Shown here: one piece after another, positions 1 through 10,896 of the stretch
Layout: every line of letters begins with the position of its first letter
Numbering within the stretch: position 1 is the first letter of the stretch
From: Histoplasma ohiense
Taxonomy: Eukaryota; Ascomycota; Eurotiomycetes; Onygenales; Ajellomycetaceae
Reading direction: 5' to 3'
Length of the DNA: 64,000 bases
NCBI GenBank assembly: GCA_017607445.1
Contig: JAEVHH010000004.1
Location: 1,798,001-1,862,000 of the forward strand
The notes under the pieces: model-generated
Database searches by the model: none
What the model saw: only the letters and a program-made list of their open reading frames with translations
What the model was told of the DNA's origin: nothing
Translations under genes and position numbers: made by a program

Positions 1-913
1 CTTGTAAGCAGTAACCGGAGATGACGATGGTGAGGCTAAAGAGTTATCTTGTCCTCCGAACAAGAATCATTGTCCGGGAAGTAGTTCGAGGACAGTGGAC
101 GAGCAGCTTCAAGCAGACAATGCACTCCCTGTCCGAGCTGGACACAAGCGCATCTGCTTGATCAGCGTTCTGGATCCACGATCAACGCCATTCGGGTGTA
201 TATTCGCTAGCGATCAACGCCCTGCTGCGTCGTGCGTCCCAGGCCACAATTACAATTGAACATGGCGGCGCTGGCGGCGCTGCTGGCGAAAACTAAACAT
301 TCTCAAAACCATAGAACCTTTCCTTAACCTTAAAGCTACCATTTTCGACGCAGGGTGGGTTTGGTTTTTGAGTTTTGAGAGTTTTTTGAATATCTTTGTT
401 TATTTACAGAGTACTTCTTCATAAATACCTCCCAGACCCTTGCTCTGAAGTAATACAATCCTCATCACTAACGCCTAATTCGAGCTCTCGCCCTCCCGTA
501 ACTTACATTGGCAGTTGGTGGTAATATGGGTGACTGATTAGACTTCGTAACCACATTCGGCTACAACTCCTGGCTTGAAATTGAGTGGGGAAAGGGGTAT
601 TTAACTTTACCACTCTGACATGTCAATATCTCACCCCTGACTTAACAAAGTTAATTGTGCTGGTGCCGAATAGACGTCCTTTCGCACGGGAACTCATCGC
701 TGGTGATGTGAACACCTCGAGAAACAATGCCCGGAAGTTGGTATATAACTCACATCAAGCACTAGCCAAATGCGAGTTTGGATAGCATGGGGAGTGACAA
801 GGCCCACACTATAACCCAGATTCATTGTAATCTGTACTTCATGCGCAAAAGGAGCAAGATCAAAATTTTCCATCATATTTTATTCCAATCGGTCATCCAT
901 CGATCCGCTCAAT
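1..913. other. Intergenic or distal region at left edge, no gene recognised
   Basis: I see no reading frame that I can support here. Short open frames exist on both strands but have no recognisable motif. A 21-codon frame starting at 262 is alanine/leucine-rich and is probably chance. The right end (about 880-913) is the 3' flank of the minus-strand TCD gene. Confidence 0.5.
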
Positions 914-2640
914 TTATCTATATCTTTCGTAAACCTCTTGCTCACGTATCCGCTCCTCGACTTTCCGAATTACTTTCTCATCATATAAGTCCTCGACAGC
1001 CTTACCACCTTTGAGAACTTCCCGTTCATGTCGCAGCGCTTCCTCCTTGGTCATGCAAACCAGTTCTTTCAGGTCAAGTTGCACTCCCCTTTGCCCTTCC
1101 TGCTCCCAGAGCGGATCAGGACCAAATCCATGCTCCGGCTGCTTCCAACGCACCAACATCAGCCGTGTAGCCAAGCCGGTGACGACGCTTTTTCCTCTCC
1201 ACACTTCCTCGATCAAGTAGGCGACATCATCTTTGTTAATGGGAATGCGTAGTCCGACAGGATCTTGGCCAGATTCGAATTTCGCTATGCGTTCCTCCAT
1301 CCCCTGCAGTGCTCCCAAGATGCTGTCATACATCTTTTCTCGGCCTTTGGCACCCGCGTTGTACTCGTTGGGATATCCAGATATTTCACAAATAACATGG
1401 TTGGCGAGGGTATATCCAAATACAGCTGGCATCGTGCCGACGACGGGGAGTATTCGCACCCGAAAATCCGGGAGAACACCGAGCTCGCCAACCTCCCCTT
1501 TCGCAAACTCTTCCTCAGCCAGAGGCAGTAAAGCAGCCTTTCCGGGACCAGGCTTTTCGGTAGAGAAAACCACTGGAATTCCTGAGCTTACCCCAAGTGC
1601 CTTCAATCGACGCCGCGTACTTCTGGAGAGAGGATCCTCGGCGCTCAAGGAGATATCGCCTATTGCGATGCGAGTGGGGTCGGATTTACATCCTGCGCCC
1701 ATGGAAGAAATGACGGGGATGTTGTGGGAATGGCAGTAGTGAAGGAGGGAGACCTTGGACGAAATGTTATCAATACAGTCCAGAACATAGTCTGGCTTCC
1801 GCGTCACCTTGTCACCTTGCATGTTCCACGGGCCTAGTAAAGCATCTGCGGCGGCTTGGCTATACAGTTCATCCCGGCAGTCAAACCGGACCCAAGGCAC
1901 TATTTGCTCCAGTCTCTTTCGCATGCATTGGACTTTTGGCGTACCCACATCTGAAAGAGTTGCAACAGCATGTCGATTTAATGACGAAAGGGTGACCTGA
2001 TCGAAGTCTATCAAACGGATCCGGGACACTCCAGAGCGCGCCAGGGCTGCGGCAGCATGAGAGCCGACGCCACCACATCCCACAATTATTATGAAGGAGG
2101 GACGAAGTTTTGCTAATCCATCTTCGCTAAGGAAGACGCGATTTCGAGCAAGTTGTTCTAGGATTAAATCTGTATTTGTGACAAAGAGTGGGATTAGCTC
2201 TCGATATTTGTATGTGGATGTACCAAAGAAGAAAAACAGCGTACCATCATCATAGTCCCCTGCTTGGGCTCTTCGAGCAAGAGTAGTACCTCGTTCATCT
2301 TCTTTACTAGGGTTCGGCGGGGTTGCTAATCCGAATTCTGTAAGCTTCAACTTAGACCAGTCAGCCGGGTGTCACACACTGATATACCAGACATAAGAGT
2401 AGTAATTGTAGCAGAAGAGGCATTCTCTTATCAACTTCTGCATTGTGGGAATCACACCTTCTGTGTTGTATACTGCTCGTCAAGTTCCGGAATGGACGCT
2501 TTCAATTTCTGTACTGCCGCTTGTCTCTTCATGGACTGGTATCCAAAAATGGCACCAGCAACAGCCGCACCGGAGAGAACTGCAACACCTGCCAACTGCA
2601 CATAGGGAGAGTTTGTCTGTCTTTGAATCCAGCCTGACAT
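914..2640 (-). CDS. TCD1/TCD2: tRNA threonylcarbamoyladenosine dehydratase (Tcd/TcdA family, E1-like)
   Basis: The protein is an ATP-dependent enzyme of the ubiquitin-activating (ThiF/E1-like) fold that cyclises t6A at position 37 of ANN-decoding tRNAs to ct6A; yeast Tcd1 and Tcd2 are mitochondrial outer-membrane proteins. I read three exons: 2640-2458, 2344-2245 and 2169-914, giving 512 residues. Both introns (2345-2457 and 2170-2244) are GT-AG; the second is 75 nt and in frame, so it can be mistaken for coding sequence. A hydrophobic segment at about residues 13-33 fits an N-terminal membrane anchor. The nucleotide-binding loop VGCGGVGS lies near residue 125, followed by the acidic LIDFDQVTLSSLNRHA stretch and a C-terminal family-specific region with SMGAG. 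I chose the ATG at 2640 because the open frame further upstream has no ATG. Family assignment is firm; the choice between the two yeast paralogues is not possible. Confidence 0.93.
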
Positions 2641-5600
2641 TGTTTCCAGTTTTTCCGGGATTGTCCCTTTTGTCCTGTTAAAATCTTCCCGCACGTCCTC
2701 TGAAAAAAATCCTTGTAGTCTTCTCCGCGATGACAACCTTGTCCCAACTGTGGTTTATCAAACCGATAATCCATCGCTGGCGGTTAATAGACTCATTTTG
2801 AATTGTAATGGTAAAAACACAAAGCAAGTGCTTAAGCTCGAGCCCTAGCCCTGACGACATCCTATCATGTGATTTTCGAATGATCACGTGATGTCAACAC
2901 TACCTAACCTTCCAAAGGTTGGAACCCTCAACTTCCCACTCCAAACCACCCGCGATAGGTGAGTGGAACGCCATTGTGCTTGTTATTCACAAGCATTTTA
3001 GTTGCTGACTGTGAGTTGTCCTCCCATTCTTCTTGGTTTCACGCGTCTCAATGATGATGACTCTCACTTGAGCTTTCATGAGCAGTGCTGCCTAGCGCGT
3101 ATACAGCGATGTGTTCATCCCCTCAGTTGTGTATACGACTTAGGTGGAAGAAGCATGATAAGGCAGCCTATCAGTGATTGATAAAAGAACAGAGATCTTA
3201 GAGACATATGTTTTGCTTTTTTCCAATAACTTAGTTATCTGGCTGCTTACCTTTCTCAGCTTCGCTTGCTAGCAAATGACTTCGTCGACTTGCCCTTGGG
3301 CTTCCTCACCCAAGCGACAGAGTTGAGGTTGATTTTAATACCGTGGGGAGGTGTTCTGGGCAACGAATTTGGCAAAGAGGTACGTCTCTGTGCTTTAAAA
3401 CAAAACATCGCGGACATCCAATGATCCCCGAACCACCCTGATGACAAACAAATTGCGTACTCTGAGGAAGGATAGATACCATCCTGTGCTCCGTATGTTT
3501 GCCCCACCAAGGTAACGACGTTGAGCATTGCCTGTGAGGCGTATTCACTTTATTGTAGTTTTCAATCTGATACAGAGACAAGCCATTTCCAGTACACGTT
3601 TGAGTGTGTGATATCCTCAACTAACGTATGAAATCCTGCAGTGTTTGAATTGGATTCACACCTCGTTGAATCAAGTCGTGACAGGTACGCACGAGATCGC
3701 TGTCCCCCCTCGATTTAGTGTTGTCATCGATTCTGTGAGGTCCTGCACAACACCAGACTCGGAAACGTGAACTACTTGGTCACCCTGGACCATGTGAGTT
3801 GTAACGTGCCCAGAAACGAAATTCAAGATTGATGCAGGTTCTATTCTGGTTGCTCGCTCGTTCCTCTTTCGGCAGCAATGCATTAAATTGCAAGCCAGTT
3901 TGCAGCGTGACTCGAAACACTTCTTTCGGCGCTGGCCCCATCCCTTGATCAAGGCAGAGTTTGAGTCAAGTACCATCCCGGACATTACCCGGTTGCTTTC
4001 TGCAAATGAGTCATTGTACATCCAGTGTTATTGGCAGCCCCGAGGACACCATCGCGGACTTCGTCCAGGTGGCAGTGGCTTGAACATTTGGAATACCATG
4101 GTCTGCAGCAGTTCGCACGAATGGACTTCTCACTCGCATTAGGAAAGGTGTCTTGGAATAAACTTTGTACCCGAACTTGCTCATGGCCGCGAGTCTAACG
4201 GACTCATGAAGCCGCAATGTGGATGCGATATAGGCATATGTACACTTTGCACGTGGGTTCGGTACAACTTTGTATGTGATCTAAGGCCGACCCACCAGAC
4301 CCCAAGTCAGCCAACTGACATGGAAAATGTCTGTGGATAACGGTGCTGACGTCAAAGAGATTGCATAAGTACTCGCTGCCGTCTGAAAATATCGGGCATG
4401 CACGCTAAGTCCCAATGGAGAGAAAGGCGAAGCCCCACAGTTGAGCTGGTGGATTATATATGTGGGCTGTGGACTGAGGGCAAAATAGCAAGACTCTGGA
4501 CTTCGCCATTTCCACCTTTGCGGGGCGGCGTTTTGAAAACTACCAAAAAAAAAAAACCCCTCCTTCAAAAACTTCCCCCTCCTCCCAAAACCAATACTTT
4601 CTAAACCTCTCTAAAGTCGAAGGCCCAATGACGAGATTGACAAATGGTGATGTCTTTCAAACATCGGCAAAGTTGCAGGATATCCGGCGAAACCATGATG
4701 CAAAATGACCCTTTTTGCTTCATTGTTGTTTTACTCGCATGGAAATCTGTGAGAACCTGAGAGCTAATCCGAGGGTTTTTGCAAACTACTTTCCTTTCCT
4801 TTCCTTCCTTTTTCCTTTTATTCGTTTCAACTGCTTTGCTTCCACATTCGCACGCGCTTGCCCATTTGGACTTCTCCCCATCCACTTATAGTAGCAAGTC
4901 AACGCTTCATCTAAGCTCGTCGTCCTTCGATTAAAAGTAGCAGTACATATATATATATATATATATAAATGGCATCTCAGTCTGCTGTCCGCTATATGCT
5001 CCCGCAGTCCAATAGATAGATGCAGTGTGTTGAACCCAGCCAGCATTCTCCAAATCGTCCGCTTAGAGCGGAAGCGGTCCTCTGTTCCAAGTGCAAGTGT
5101 AAGTGCAAGTGCAAGTGCACAAACAAAGGGGAAAGGGGTATATAATAAAAGGGGGTATTTAGGCAATAACAAATATAGCTACATTCACACCAGCTGGTGT
5201 AATTATTAATGGTCATTTCATTATCGTAGTTCTTTTGAGGGCCAGGAGAGAGAGAGAGAGAGAGAGAGAGTTACATTGTTCTCTCTTTTTTTTTTCTCTT
5301 ATCATGTGTTCATCATTTCTTTATGAGATTCGTTCGTTTATGTATATATACATATCTATAGATATATGCATATTCAAAAGAGTTCTTAATTAATTGCATT
5401 TGTTCTCCAGAAAGCGAGGGTGAGGGAGGATAAGTGCAGTAATGCAATGCAAGAGTGAATAAGGCTGTTCTAATCCAATTTCAAACCCCTTAAAAAAAAA
5501 AAAAAAAAAACAAGAGCAATGCGGAACATGTAAAAACATTATATATACAAAAGCAAAATCAACCAACCAATCAATCAAAATCAAAAAATAAAAATAAAAA

Positions 5601-5684
5601 TCTTCACAAAGAAAAAAGAAAAGAAAAAGAAAAAGAAATCATTCTCTGAAACCCTCTAACTTCTCTCTCCACCCCCCCCGCTTC
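2641..5684. other. 3 kb spacer between TCD and cysA, microsatellite-rich
   Basis: No gene is recognised. Unconvincing open frames lie at about 3250-4220 (minus), without family motifs. Repeats include a TTTCC-rich pyrimidine tract (about 4786-4825), (AT)n at 4947-4967, a GTGCAA/AAGTGC hexamer run at about 5088-5120, (AG)n at 5246-5270 and a poly(A) run near 5492-5509. The right end, 5500-5684, is A-rich and is likely the 3' UTR side of the minus-strand acyltransferase. Confidence 0.5.
5246..5270. repeat. (AG)n dinucleotide microsatellite
   Basis: About twelve consecutive AG units followed within 25 nt by a poly(T) run. It sits in the spacer downstream of the acyltransferase gene. Confidence 0.9.
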
Positions 5685-7385
5685 TCACGCCAAAAACTCC
5701 CCCACAGGTCCCCCGACATTCTCCAAATCCAGTAAAAACGTATCGTGGCCGAACAGCGACACGTCCTGGCCCAGCTCGACATGCCGCACGCGCGCGTTGC
5801 CGGCCGCCCGCAGCGCGTCGGCGATTTCCCGCTGCTGCCAGGCCGGGAAGAGGATGTCGCTGGCCACGCCCATGACGAGGATGGGGTGGTTTCGGAGCGG
5901 GGCAAGGCCGCGGATGAGGTCTGTGGGCGGGCTGGATTGTGTCTTTACGGCTTGGGTGGTGGTGGAGCATGATGCGTCGGTGTCCAGATGTTTTTGTGCT
6001 GCGGATGATGCACACGGCGTCGGCTGCGGCTGTGGCTGCTCCCGCTCCTCGTACGGCTGCGCAGGCCACGTCAGGCCGTAGGACGGGTCGTTCTGCACGC
6101 GCGCCTGGCGGGAGATGCGGCTGAGGGTCTGGGTGCGGCGGGCGGCGGTGGCCTCCCGCTGCGCGACGCCCAGGTCGAACAGGTCCATGGCCTTGGAGAC
6201 GTATAGCAGGCTGTTGGCGTCGAAGTCAAGCGAGAACTTCTCGCCGGCGTGGTCGAGGTAGGTCTCGATGAGGAAGTCCGGGCACAGGGCTGGCTGCTTG
6301 GAGGGGTCAGCGCGCGCGCGGCCGAAGCGCTGCTCCCACTCGGGCCCGCTGCGGTAGGTGACGGTGGCGATCTGACGGGCCAACTTCATGCCGGCGTGCG
6401 GCGGGACGGCGTCGTAGTAGAAGCCGCGCGCCCACCGGGGGTCCATCATCAGCACCTGGCGCTGGGTGTGGCGCATGGCGATGCTGTAGGGGTGGCTGCG
6501 GGCGCAGCCGCTGATGCTGACGATGCGGCGCACGCGGTGCGGGAAGAGCACGCCGGCGGCGAGCGACTGCATGCCGCCCATGCTGGCACCGACGGAGGCG
6601 GCGAGGGAGGAGATGCCAAGTGCGTCGAGCAGGCGGAACTGGGCGCGCACCATGTCGTCCAGGGTGAGGATGGGGAAGCGGGTTGCGTAGCGTTTGCCGT
6701 CAGACGGGTCGATGGAGGAGGGACCCGTGCTGCCGAAACAGCCGCCGAGGACGTTGGTGCAGATGACGAAGTATCTGTCGGTGTCGAGGGGGCGGCCGGG
6801 GCCGATGAAGTGTTCCCACCAGCCCGGTTTTGGGTTTGCGGGGGTGCTGTGGGCGTGCGAGGAGGCGGAGAGGCCGGTGTGGAGAAGGATGGCGTTGGAT
6901 CTGTCGCTGTTCAGCGTGCCCCAGGTTTCGTAGGCGATGGTGAATTCGGGGAGAACGCCGCCCCAGTCGAGGAGGAGGAGGTCTGTGGATTTGAATTCCT
7001 CATGGTTGCCGGTGGTGTAGGAGGGTTCCGGGCCGGAGTCGACGGATCGTGCGGTGAGGAGGGCAGATTTGGCGTCGAGGGCATCCAGGCAGGGAAATGA
7101 GAGGGCGGGGTTCGAGGAGGAGTTTTTTTCTTGAGGGTTTGCGTATGATTGTTGTTCTGGCGTGGCTGTTCGCTTGACGCTGGCAGCAACGGTGGAGGGA
7201 GCATTGAGAGGAGTCTGCGTATGTATAGCGCGGTTCTTCGGGGCAGCAGCAGCAGCAGCAGCAAACGTGGGAGGCAGATGTACATGCGCTTGTGTTGGAG
7301 AGAGTCCCCGTCGAGTAATCGCTGGCCTCCACACAGCCAGCCGAGCAACGGCAGCAGCCATGGTTCCCCTCGAGCTGGCGGCCAT
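5685..7385 (-). CDS. cysA: Serine/homoserine O-acetyltransferase, CysA/MET2 type (alpha/beta hydrolase)
   Basis: The enzyme transfers an acetyl group from acetyl-CoA to serine or homoserine, the activating step before sulphur is added in cysteine or methionine synthesis. It is a single exon of 566 residues from the ATG at 7385; the frame stays open upstream but without an ATG. The MetX-family blocks are all visible: WGTLN, PGWWEHFIGPG, TDRYFVICTNVLGGCFGSTGP, the nucleophile elbow GASMGGMQ (Ser about 268), the acid in VASDILFP (Asp about 510) and GHDTFLLD (His about 547). The first 60 residues are rich in Ala, Arg and Ser and poor in acids, fitting a mitochondrial presequence, as known for Aspergillus nidulans CysA, a serine O-acetyltransferase homologous to homoserine enzymes. 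About 70 residues of low-complexity Gln/Pro/Thr-rich sequence (roughly 415-490) are inserted before the acid-bearing strand. Substrate (serine or homoserine) is inferred, not shown. The gene is much more GC-rich than its surroundings. Confidence 0.9.
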   Translation of the reverse strand: MAASSRGTMAAAVARLAVWRPAITRRGLSPTQAHVHLPPTFAAAAAAAPKNRAIHTQTPLNAPSTVAASVKRTATPEQQSYANPQEKNSSSNPALSFPCLDALDAKSALLTARSVDSGPEPSYTTGNHEEFKSTDLLLLDWGGVLPEFTIAYETWGTLNSDRSNAILLHTGLSASSHAHSTPANPKPGWWEHFIGPGRPLDTDRYFVICTNVLGGCFGSTGPSSIDPSDGKRYATRFPILTLDDMVRAQFRLLDALGISSLAASVGASMGGMQSLAAGVLFPHRVRRIVSISGCARSHPYSIAMRHTQRQVLMMDPRWARGFYYDAVPPHAGMKLARQIATVTYRSGPEWEQRFGRARADPSKQPALCPDFLIETYLDHAGEKFSLDFDANSLLYVSKAMDLFDLGVAQREATAARRTQTLSRISRQARVQNDPSYGLTWPAQPYEEREQPQPQPTPCASSAAQKHLDTDASCSTTTQAVKTQSSPPTDLIRGLAPLRNHPILVMGVASDILFPAWQQREIADALRAAGNARVRHVELGQDVSLFGHDTFLLDLENVGGPVGEFLA

Positions 7386-7905
7386 GAGTATGAGGACCAG
7401 TACTCGCAGTATGGAGCGAGGAACGATCAAACGAGGGTTTCCAAGGAGAGAGACGCAGTGCGTAATAAGGGGACAGCCATTTTATCTCATTTCCCCCGCT
7501 CAATGGATGTCGCGCTGGGAGTCGACGTATCGTGGTCTTTTTGTGTTGGATATTCTGCCGGACTGCGGCGTCGCGCATTGCATCATCGGAGGACGCGGCG
7601 ATTGGGTGTGGACGAGGGCGGTGAGGGCGCGATTGGTAATCGACAAAACAATGTTAGTGGGTACTATTTGTTGGCCCTAGGCTGCCTATCACGGACTAGC
7701 GCACCGCACATGTATGCCTTAATACAACCACTTCGACGTCCCACAGGTTATAGCCCGGATTGCTTGTTTTTTTTTATTAAAACCTTCCACTGCCCATCTA
7801 ACGTCTTGCGAGCTGCTACACTGATCAGCAGAAGGGATCCTGACGAAGGCTAGAAGAGCTTTGATCGCGGGAAAAGATTATAAATTGATTGATATAGAGG
7901 GGAGA
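7386..7905. promoter_or_regulatory. Upstream region of the acyltransferase gene
   Basis: This is the presumed minus-strand promoter and 5' leader. It contains no gene I can support. An in-frame open stretch continues a short way upstream of the chosen ATG on the minus strand but lacks another ATG. The right end runs into the gag-like relic. Confidence 0.35.
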
Positions 7906-8285
7906 ATGCCTCCTAGAACTCGAGCTACCATGGGGATGGATACCCCAGCTAGCAATGATGATATTGAATACAAACCTACAACTACCCCTGGGCCACCGGG
8001 CCCAACAACGACCGATACCTTGATACAGATGATGATGGAATATATGAGAAGACAGAATGAGCAGATGAAGTTGCTTATGAAGGAGCTATCTCTATCACCT
8101 GCTGCTGAGGACTCTATCAAAGATGAGATTGATGAATTTCACAAGAATGCCAAAGTCAAGTTGAAGGGGAGACATGCAGTTGTTCTCACTGAATCTAACA
8201 ACTATCTGAAATGAAAGAGCTCCATTCTAGCAGATGCTCATCTTATCCAGGCAAAAGATGTTCTCATAAAGGAAGAAACAGTGCC
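7906..8285 (+). pseudogene. Relic of a copia-type retrotransposon gag gene (fragment)
   Basis: An ATG at 7906 opens a frame that begins with basic and proline/threonine-rich residues, passes through a Met/Gln-rich amphipathic stretch (about residues 45-70) and reaches the pattern NNYLK followed by a TGA at 8212-8214. Reading beyond that stop in the same frame continues a gag-like pattern (Trp-position, then SSILADAH) for about 20 more codons. That arrangement resembles the UBN2-like start of Ty1/copia gag proteins. I see no protease, integrase or reverse transcriptase downstream, so at most the first part of gag is present, and it is interrupted. At about 8289 the sequence switches to a GGTCCC-rich repeat also found at 24 kb. 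The family call rests on weak resemblance. Confidence 0.45.
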
Positions 8286-8288
8286 TCG

Positions 8289-8521
8289 TGACCATGCATG
8301 GGATCAGAACCAAATTTTTCCTCAGTTCCATTCTCAAATATCTTAGTCCTGGTCCCATATAGTGTTTATGAAATCAGTCACTTTACATGATTTATATTAT
8401 AATTCTAGTCCCAGATCATGTTTTAGTTATAAATTAACAGTTCTGTAAAATGGGACCAAACGGGACCATGATTTACCCTTTATAGATTGACAGTGGTAGG
8501 TAGTGGCAGCGATAGATAGAT
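8289..8521 (+). repeat. GGTCCC-rich dispersed repeat, copy A
   Basis: The plus strand here matches the reverse complement of about 24087-24327 over nearly its whole length, beginning at TGACCATGCATGGGA and passing shared blocks such as AAATTTTTCCTCAG, CATATAGTGTTTAT and TCAGTCACTTTACATGATTT. Differences are mainly C/T and G/A changes plus a gap of roughly two dozen bases that removes half of the central palindrome seen in the other copy, and a short insertion before the final GCAGCGATAGATAG block. It follows the gag-like relic directly. It may be a solo LTR piece or a non-autonomous element; no clear terminal inverted repeats or target duplications are visible. Confidence 0.85.
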
Positions 8522-9547
8522 CAAATATATTACATATATTACATGAAATCATGCTAATACAGCTGATCTCTCATATAATCCAGTAGATTTTGTGTTTTTA
8601 ATACACCAACATACACGCTAAAAAAACTGTGCTAATTGTGCCTCGCGGCCAGACGAGCGGATACGAGGACTGGAGCATAGTGACATACATACATACAGAG
8701 TACATACTCCGTACATACATACAACGATACCTCCTGCGAATACCGACAATGACATCACCCACCTCGCACCCATCCCCGGCCAGCCAGTCACAGCAGCGCA
8801 GATCGTCTCGGGGCTGTTTCAGATGCCCGCTATGCCGCAACAAGCCTAGGCCGCCCCACCGCGGGCCCCGTCTGGGCAGGGATCGCCCGGGAGCTGCAGC
8901 TGTCATGGGGGCGGTGGAGGGCGGTGGAGGGCTGTGATTGGCTGTGATTTGGCCGTGGATTGGCAGTCTGCGGCAGCTTTCGATCTTCTCTTCCCACAAT
9001 CCATACCTCTATGCAGGTTTACTTACGGAGTAATCTGTACACGTACCGGAAACACGACGAAGATCCCAATCAGTTAGTCACTTCAATGGGTGTTGCTGTC
9101 CACACAGATCGATCCCTTTTTTTGTTTCCAAGGTTCTCTCTCTGTTGTTTCTTTCTTTTCCCTCTTCTCCTCTCTCTTCTTTTACACAACACACTGCTCA
9201 GCAAAGGTCTGTCTCTGTCTCTCTATCTCCTCGTCTCCTCATCCCACCGTCATGCGTCGGTGATCTACCGGGCTTGGGAGGGCGTTTTGTTGCTGTTGCT
9301 GTTGCTGCTTAAACTTCGTCCCCGTTCCCGGTTCACGCGGAGCCTTCCACGGTTCTCCCTCAGCCCGTGTTTGACATCCACGGTGTTACCCCGTGTTACC
9401 CAGTGTTACCCATAATACCCATATTACCCATATTACCCATATTACCCCGCTGTCGACTCCTCTTCTTCCCCCCAAAACACGCTCCTCCCGCTCGACTGCC
9501 ATGCCCGCTCCTCCCCGCTCCGCCCCCGGCCTACTCCAGCTGCCACC
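8522..9547 (+). promoter_or_regulatory. Upstream region of the OCH1-like gene with pyrimidine tract
   Basis: This stretch holds no supported gene. It contains AT-rich flank (8522-8620), CATACATACA runs with a TACTCCGTAC motif near 8705-8715, a long CT-rich block at about 9115-9240 typical of fungal promoters and 5' leaders, and the TTACCC tandem repeat at 9382-9447 just before the start codon. Confidence 0.5.
9382..9447 (+). repeat. Tandem nonamer/decamer repeats with TTACCC core
   Basis: Three GTGTTACCC-type units (9382-9412) are followed by about four ATATTACCC-type units up to 9447. The array lies about 100 bp upstream of the OCH1-like start codon, so it is probably in the promoter or 5' UTR. 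Confidence 0.9.
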
Positions 9548-10896
9548 ATGATTACCTTCCGCCGTTCCGTTGCGGCGACTCTCCTCCTCCTCGCCAGCTT
9601 CTACTTCCTCCTCTCCTCCCGCTCCCACTCCTGCTTCCGTCTTTGCCACCCACGCCCACTTCCCATTCGTAAAGATGCACAGAAGTCCGTTGCTGCGTCC
9701 TCCGAGTCGCCGCCCTCTACCCACAACGAATCGCTCCCTCCCACATCCGCAGCAGCCTCGCTGTCCCCCGAGGATCTTGCCCGCAAGCCCCTCCGCGAAC
9801 GACTCCGCTACCAATTCCCCTATGACGTCCACGCCAAATTCCCCGCCTACATCTGGCAGACCTGGAAATACACCCCCGCCTCCGGTAAGTTCGGCGACAA
9901 GTTCCGCCCCATGGAGGCCAGCTGGACGGAGCTGCACCCGTCCTTCGTCCACGAGGTCATCACCGACGACGATTCCGACCCCCTGCTGAGATACCTCTAC
10001 GCCCCCTTCCCTGAAATCCTCGACGCCTACCGCTCCCTCCCCTTACCCGTCCTCAGGGCCGACTTCTTCCGCTACCTCATCCTCCTCGCCCGTGGCGGCA
10101 TCTACACCGACATCGACACCTACGCCCTAAAGCCCACCATCGAGTGGCTCCCCCCCCACGTCGACCGCTCCGCCATCGGCCTGATCGTCGGCATCGAGGC
10201 CGACGCACACGACCGCGAGGACTGGTACCTGTGGTACTCGCGCAAGCTGCAGTTCTGCCAGTGGACCATCCAGGCCAAGCCGGGCCACCCGGTGCTGCGC
10301 GACATCGTCGCCACCATCACTGAGGACGCCCTGCGCATGAAGAGCGCCGGCATCCTGCTCCCGGGCATCATGGACAAGTCCATCGTCGAGTTCACCGGCC
10401 CCGCCGTCTGGACCGACTGCGTCTTCCGCTACCTCAACGACCCCGAGTACTTCGAGGCCGCGCGCCCGCCGCACGGCAGGAACCTGACCTCCAAGGACTT
10501 TGCCGGCATCACCGTGCAGCGCAAGGTGGGCGACGTCGTCGTCCTGCCCATCACGAGCTTCAGCCCCGGCGTCGGCCAGATGGGCGCCCAGGACGCCGGC
10601 CATCCGATGGCCTTTGTCCTGCATCAATTTGAAGGTGGGTTGTAAGATATAGTATATATATATATATATATACATATTATATTTAGCTCTTCCAACCCAT
10701 TTTACCCCCCACCCCCATCTCAACCTCAACCCTGACCCAACGCTTCTAACGTGTGGAGAAAACAAAATGAACAGGTTCCTGGAAAGGAGAAGCAGAAGAA
10801 GACGAGGACAAAGAGCTCCATCAGAACGCGGCCGACATCGTCGCCCAGAGCGCGCTGGATATCATACGACGCGCAAAAAATAAACAAGCGAGCTGA
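9548..10896 (+). CDS. OCH1/HOC1-family alpha-1,6-mannosyltransferase (GT32)
   Basis: The protein is a Golgi type II membrane glycosyltransferase of the family that adds mannose from GDP-mannose to N-glycan cores of cell-wall and secreted proteins. Two exons, 9548-10634 and 10775-10896, are joined across a 140-nt GT-AG intron to give 402 residues. A signal-anchor lies at about residues 8-24, followed by a Pro/Ser-rich stem (25-80). The catalytic part has IWQTWK (about 102-107), the acceptor-side RADFFRYLILLARGG block, and the DXD motif in YTDIDTY (Asp188 and Asp190), which binds the metal and nucleotide-sugar. The short last exon adds an acidic and then basic tail ending near RRAKNKQAS. The gene is strongly GC-rich at third positions compared with the flanks. 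Which paralogue (OCH1 proper, HOC1 or another GT32 member) cannot be decided by eye. Confidence 0.88.

Noticed and set aside
6249..7100. Long plus-strand open frame of 283 codons opposite the acyltransferase
   Set aside because: It is the antisense shadow of a GC-rich coding gene; its Gly/Ala/Val-rich composition comes from the opposite-strand codon bias and no family motif is seen.
10127..10765. Minus-strand open frame opposite the OCH1-like gene
   Set aside because: Antisense shadow of the GC-rich mannosyltransferase; it crosses the intron and has no motif.
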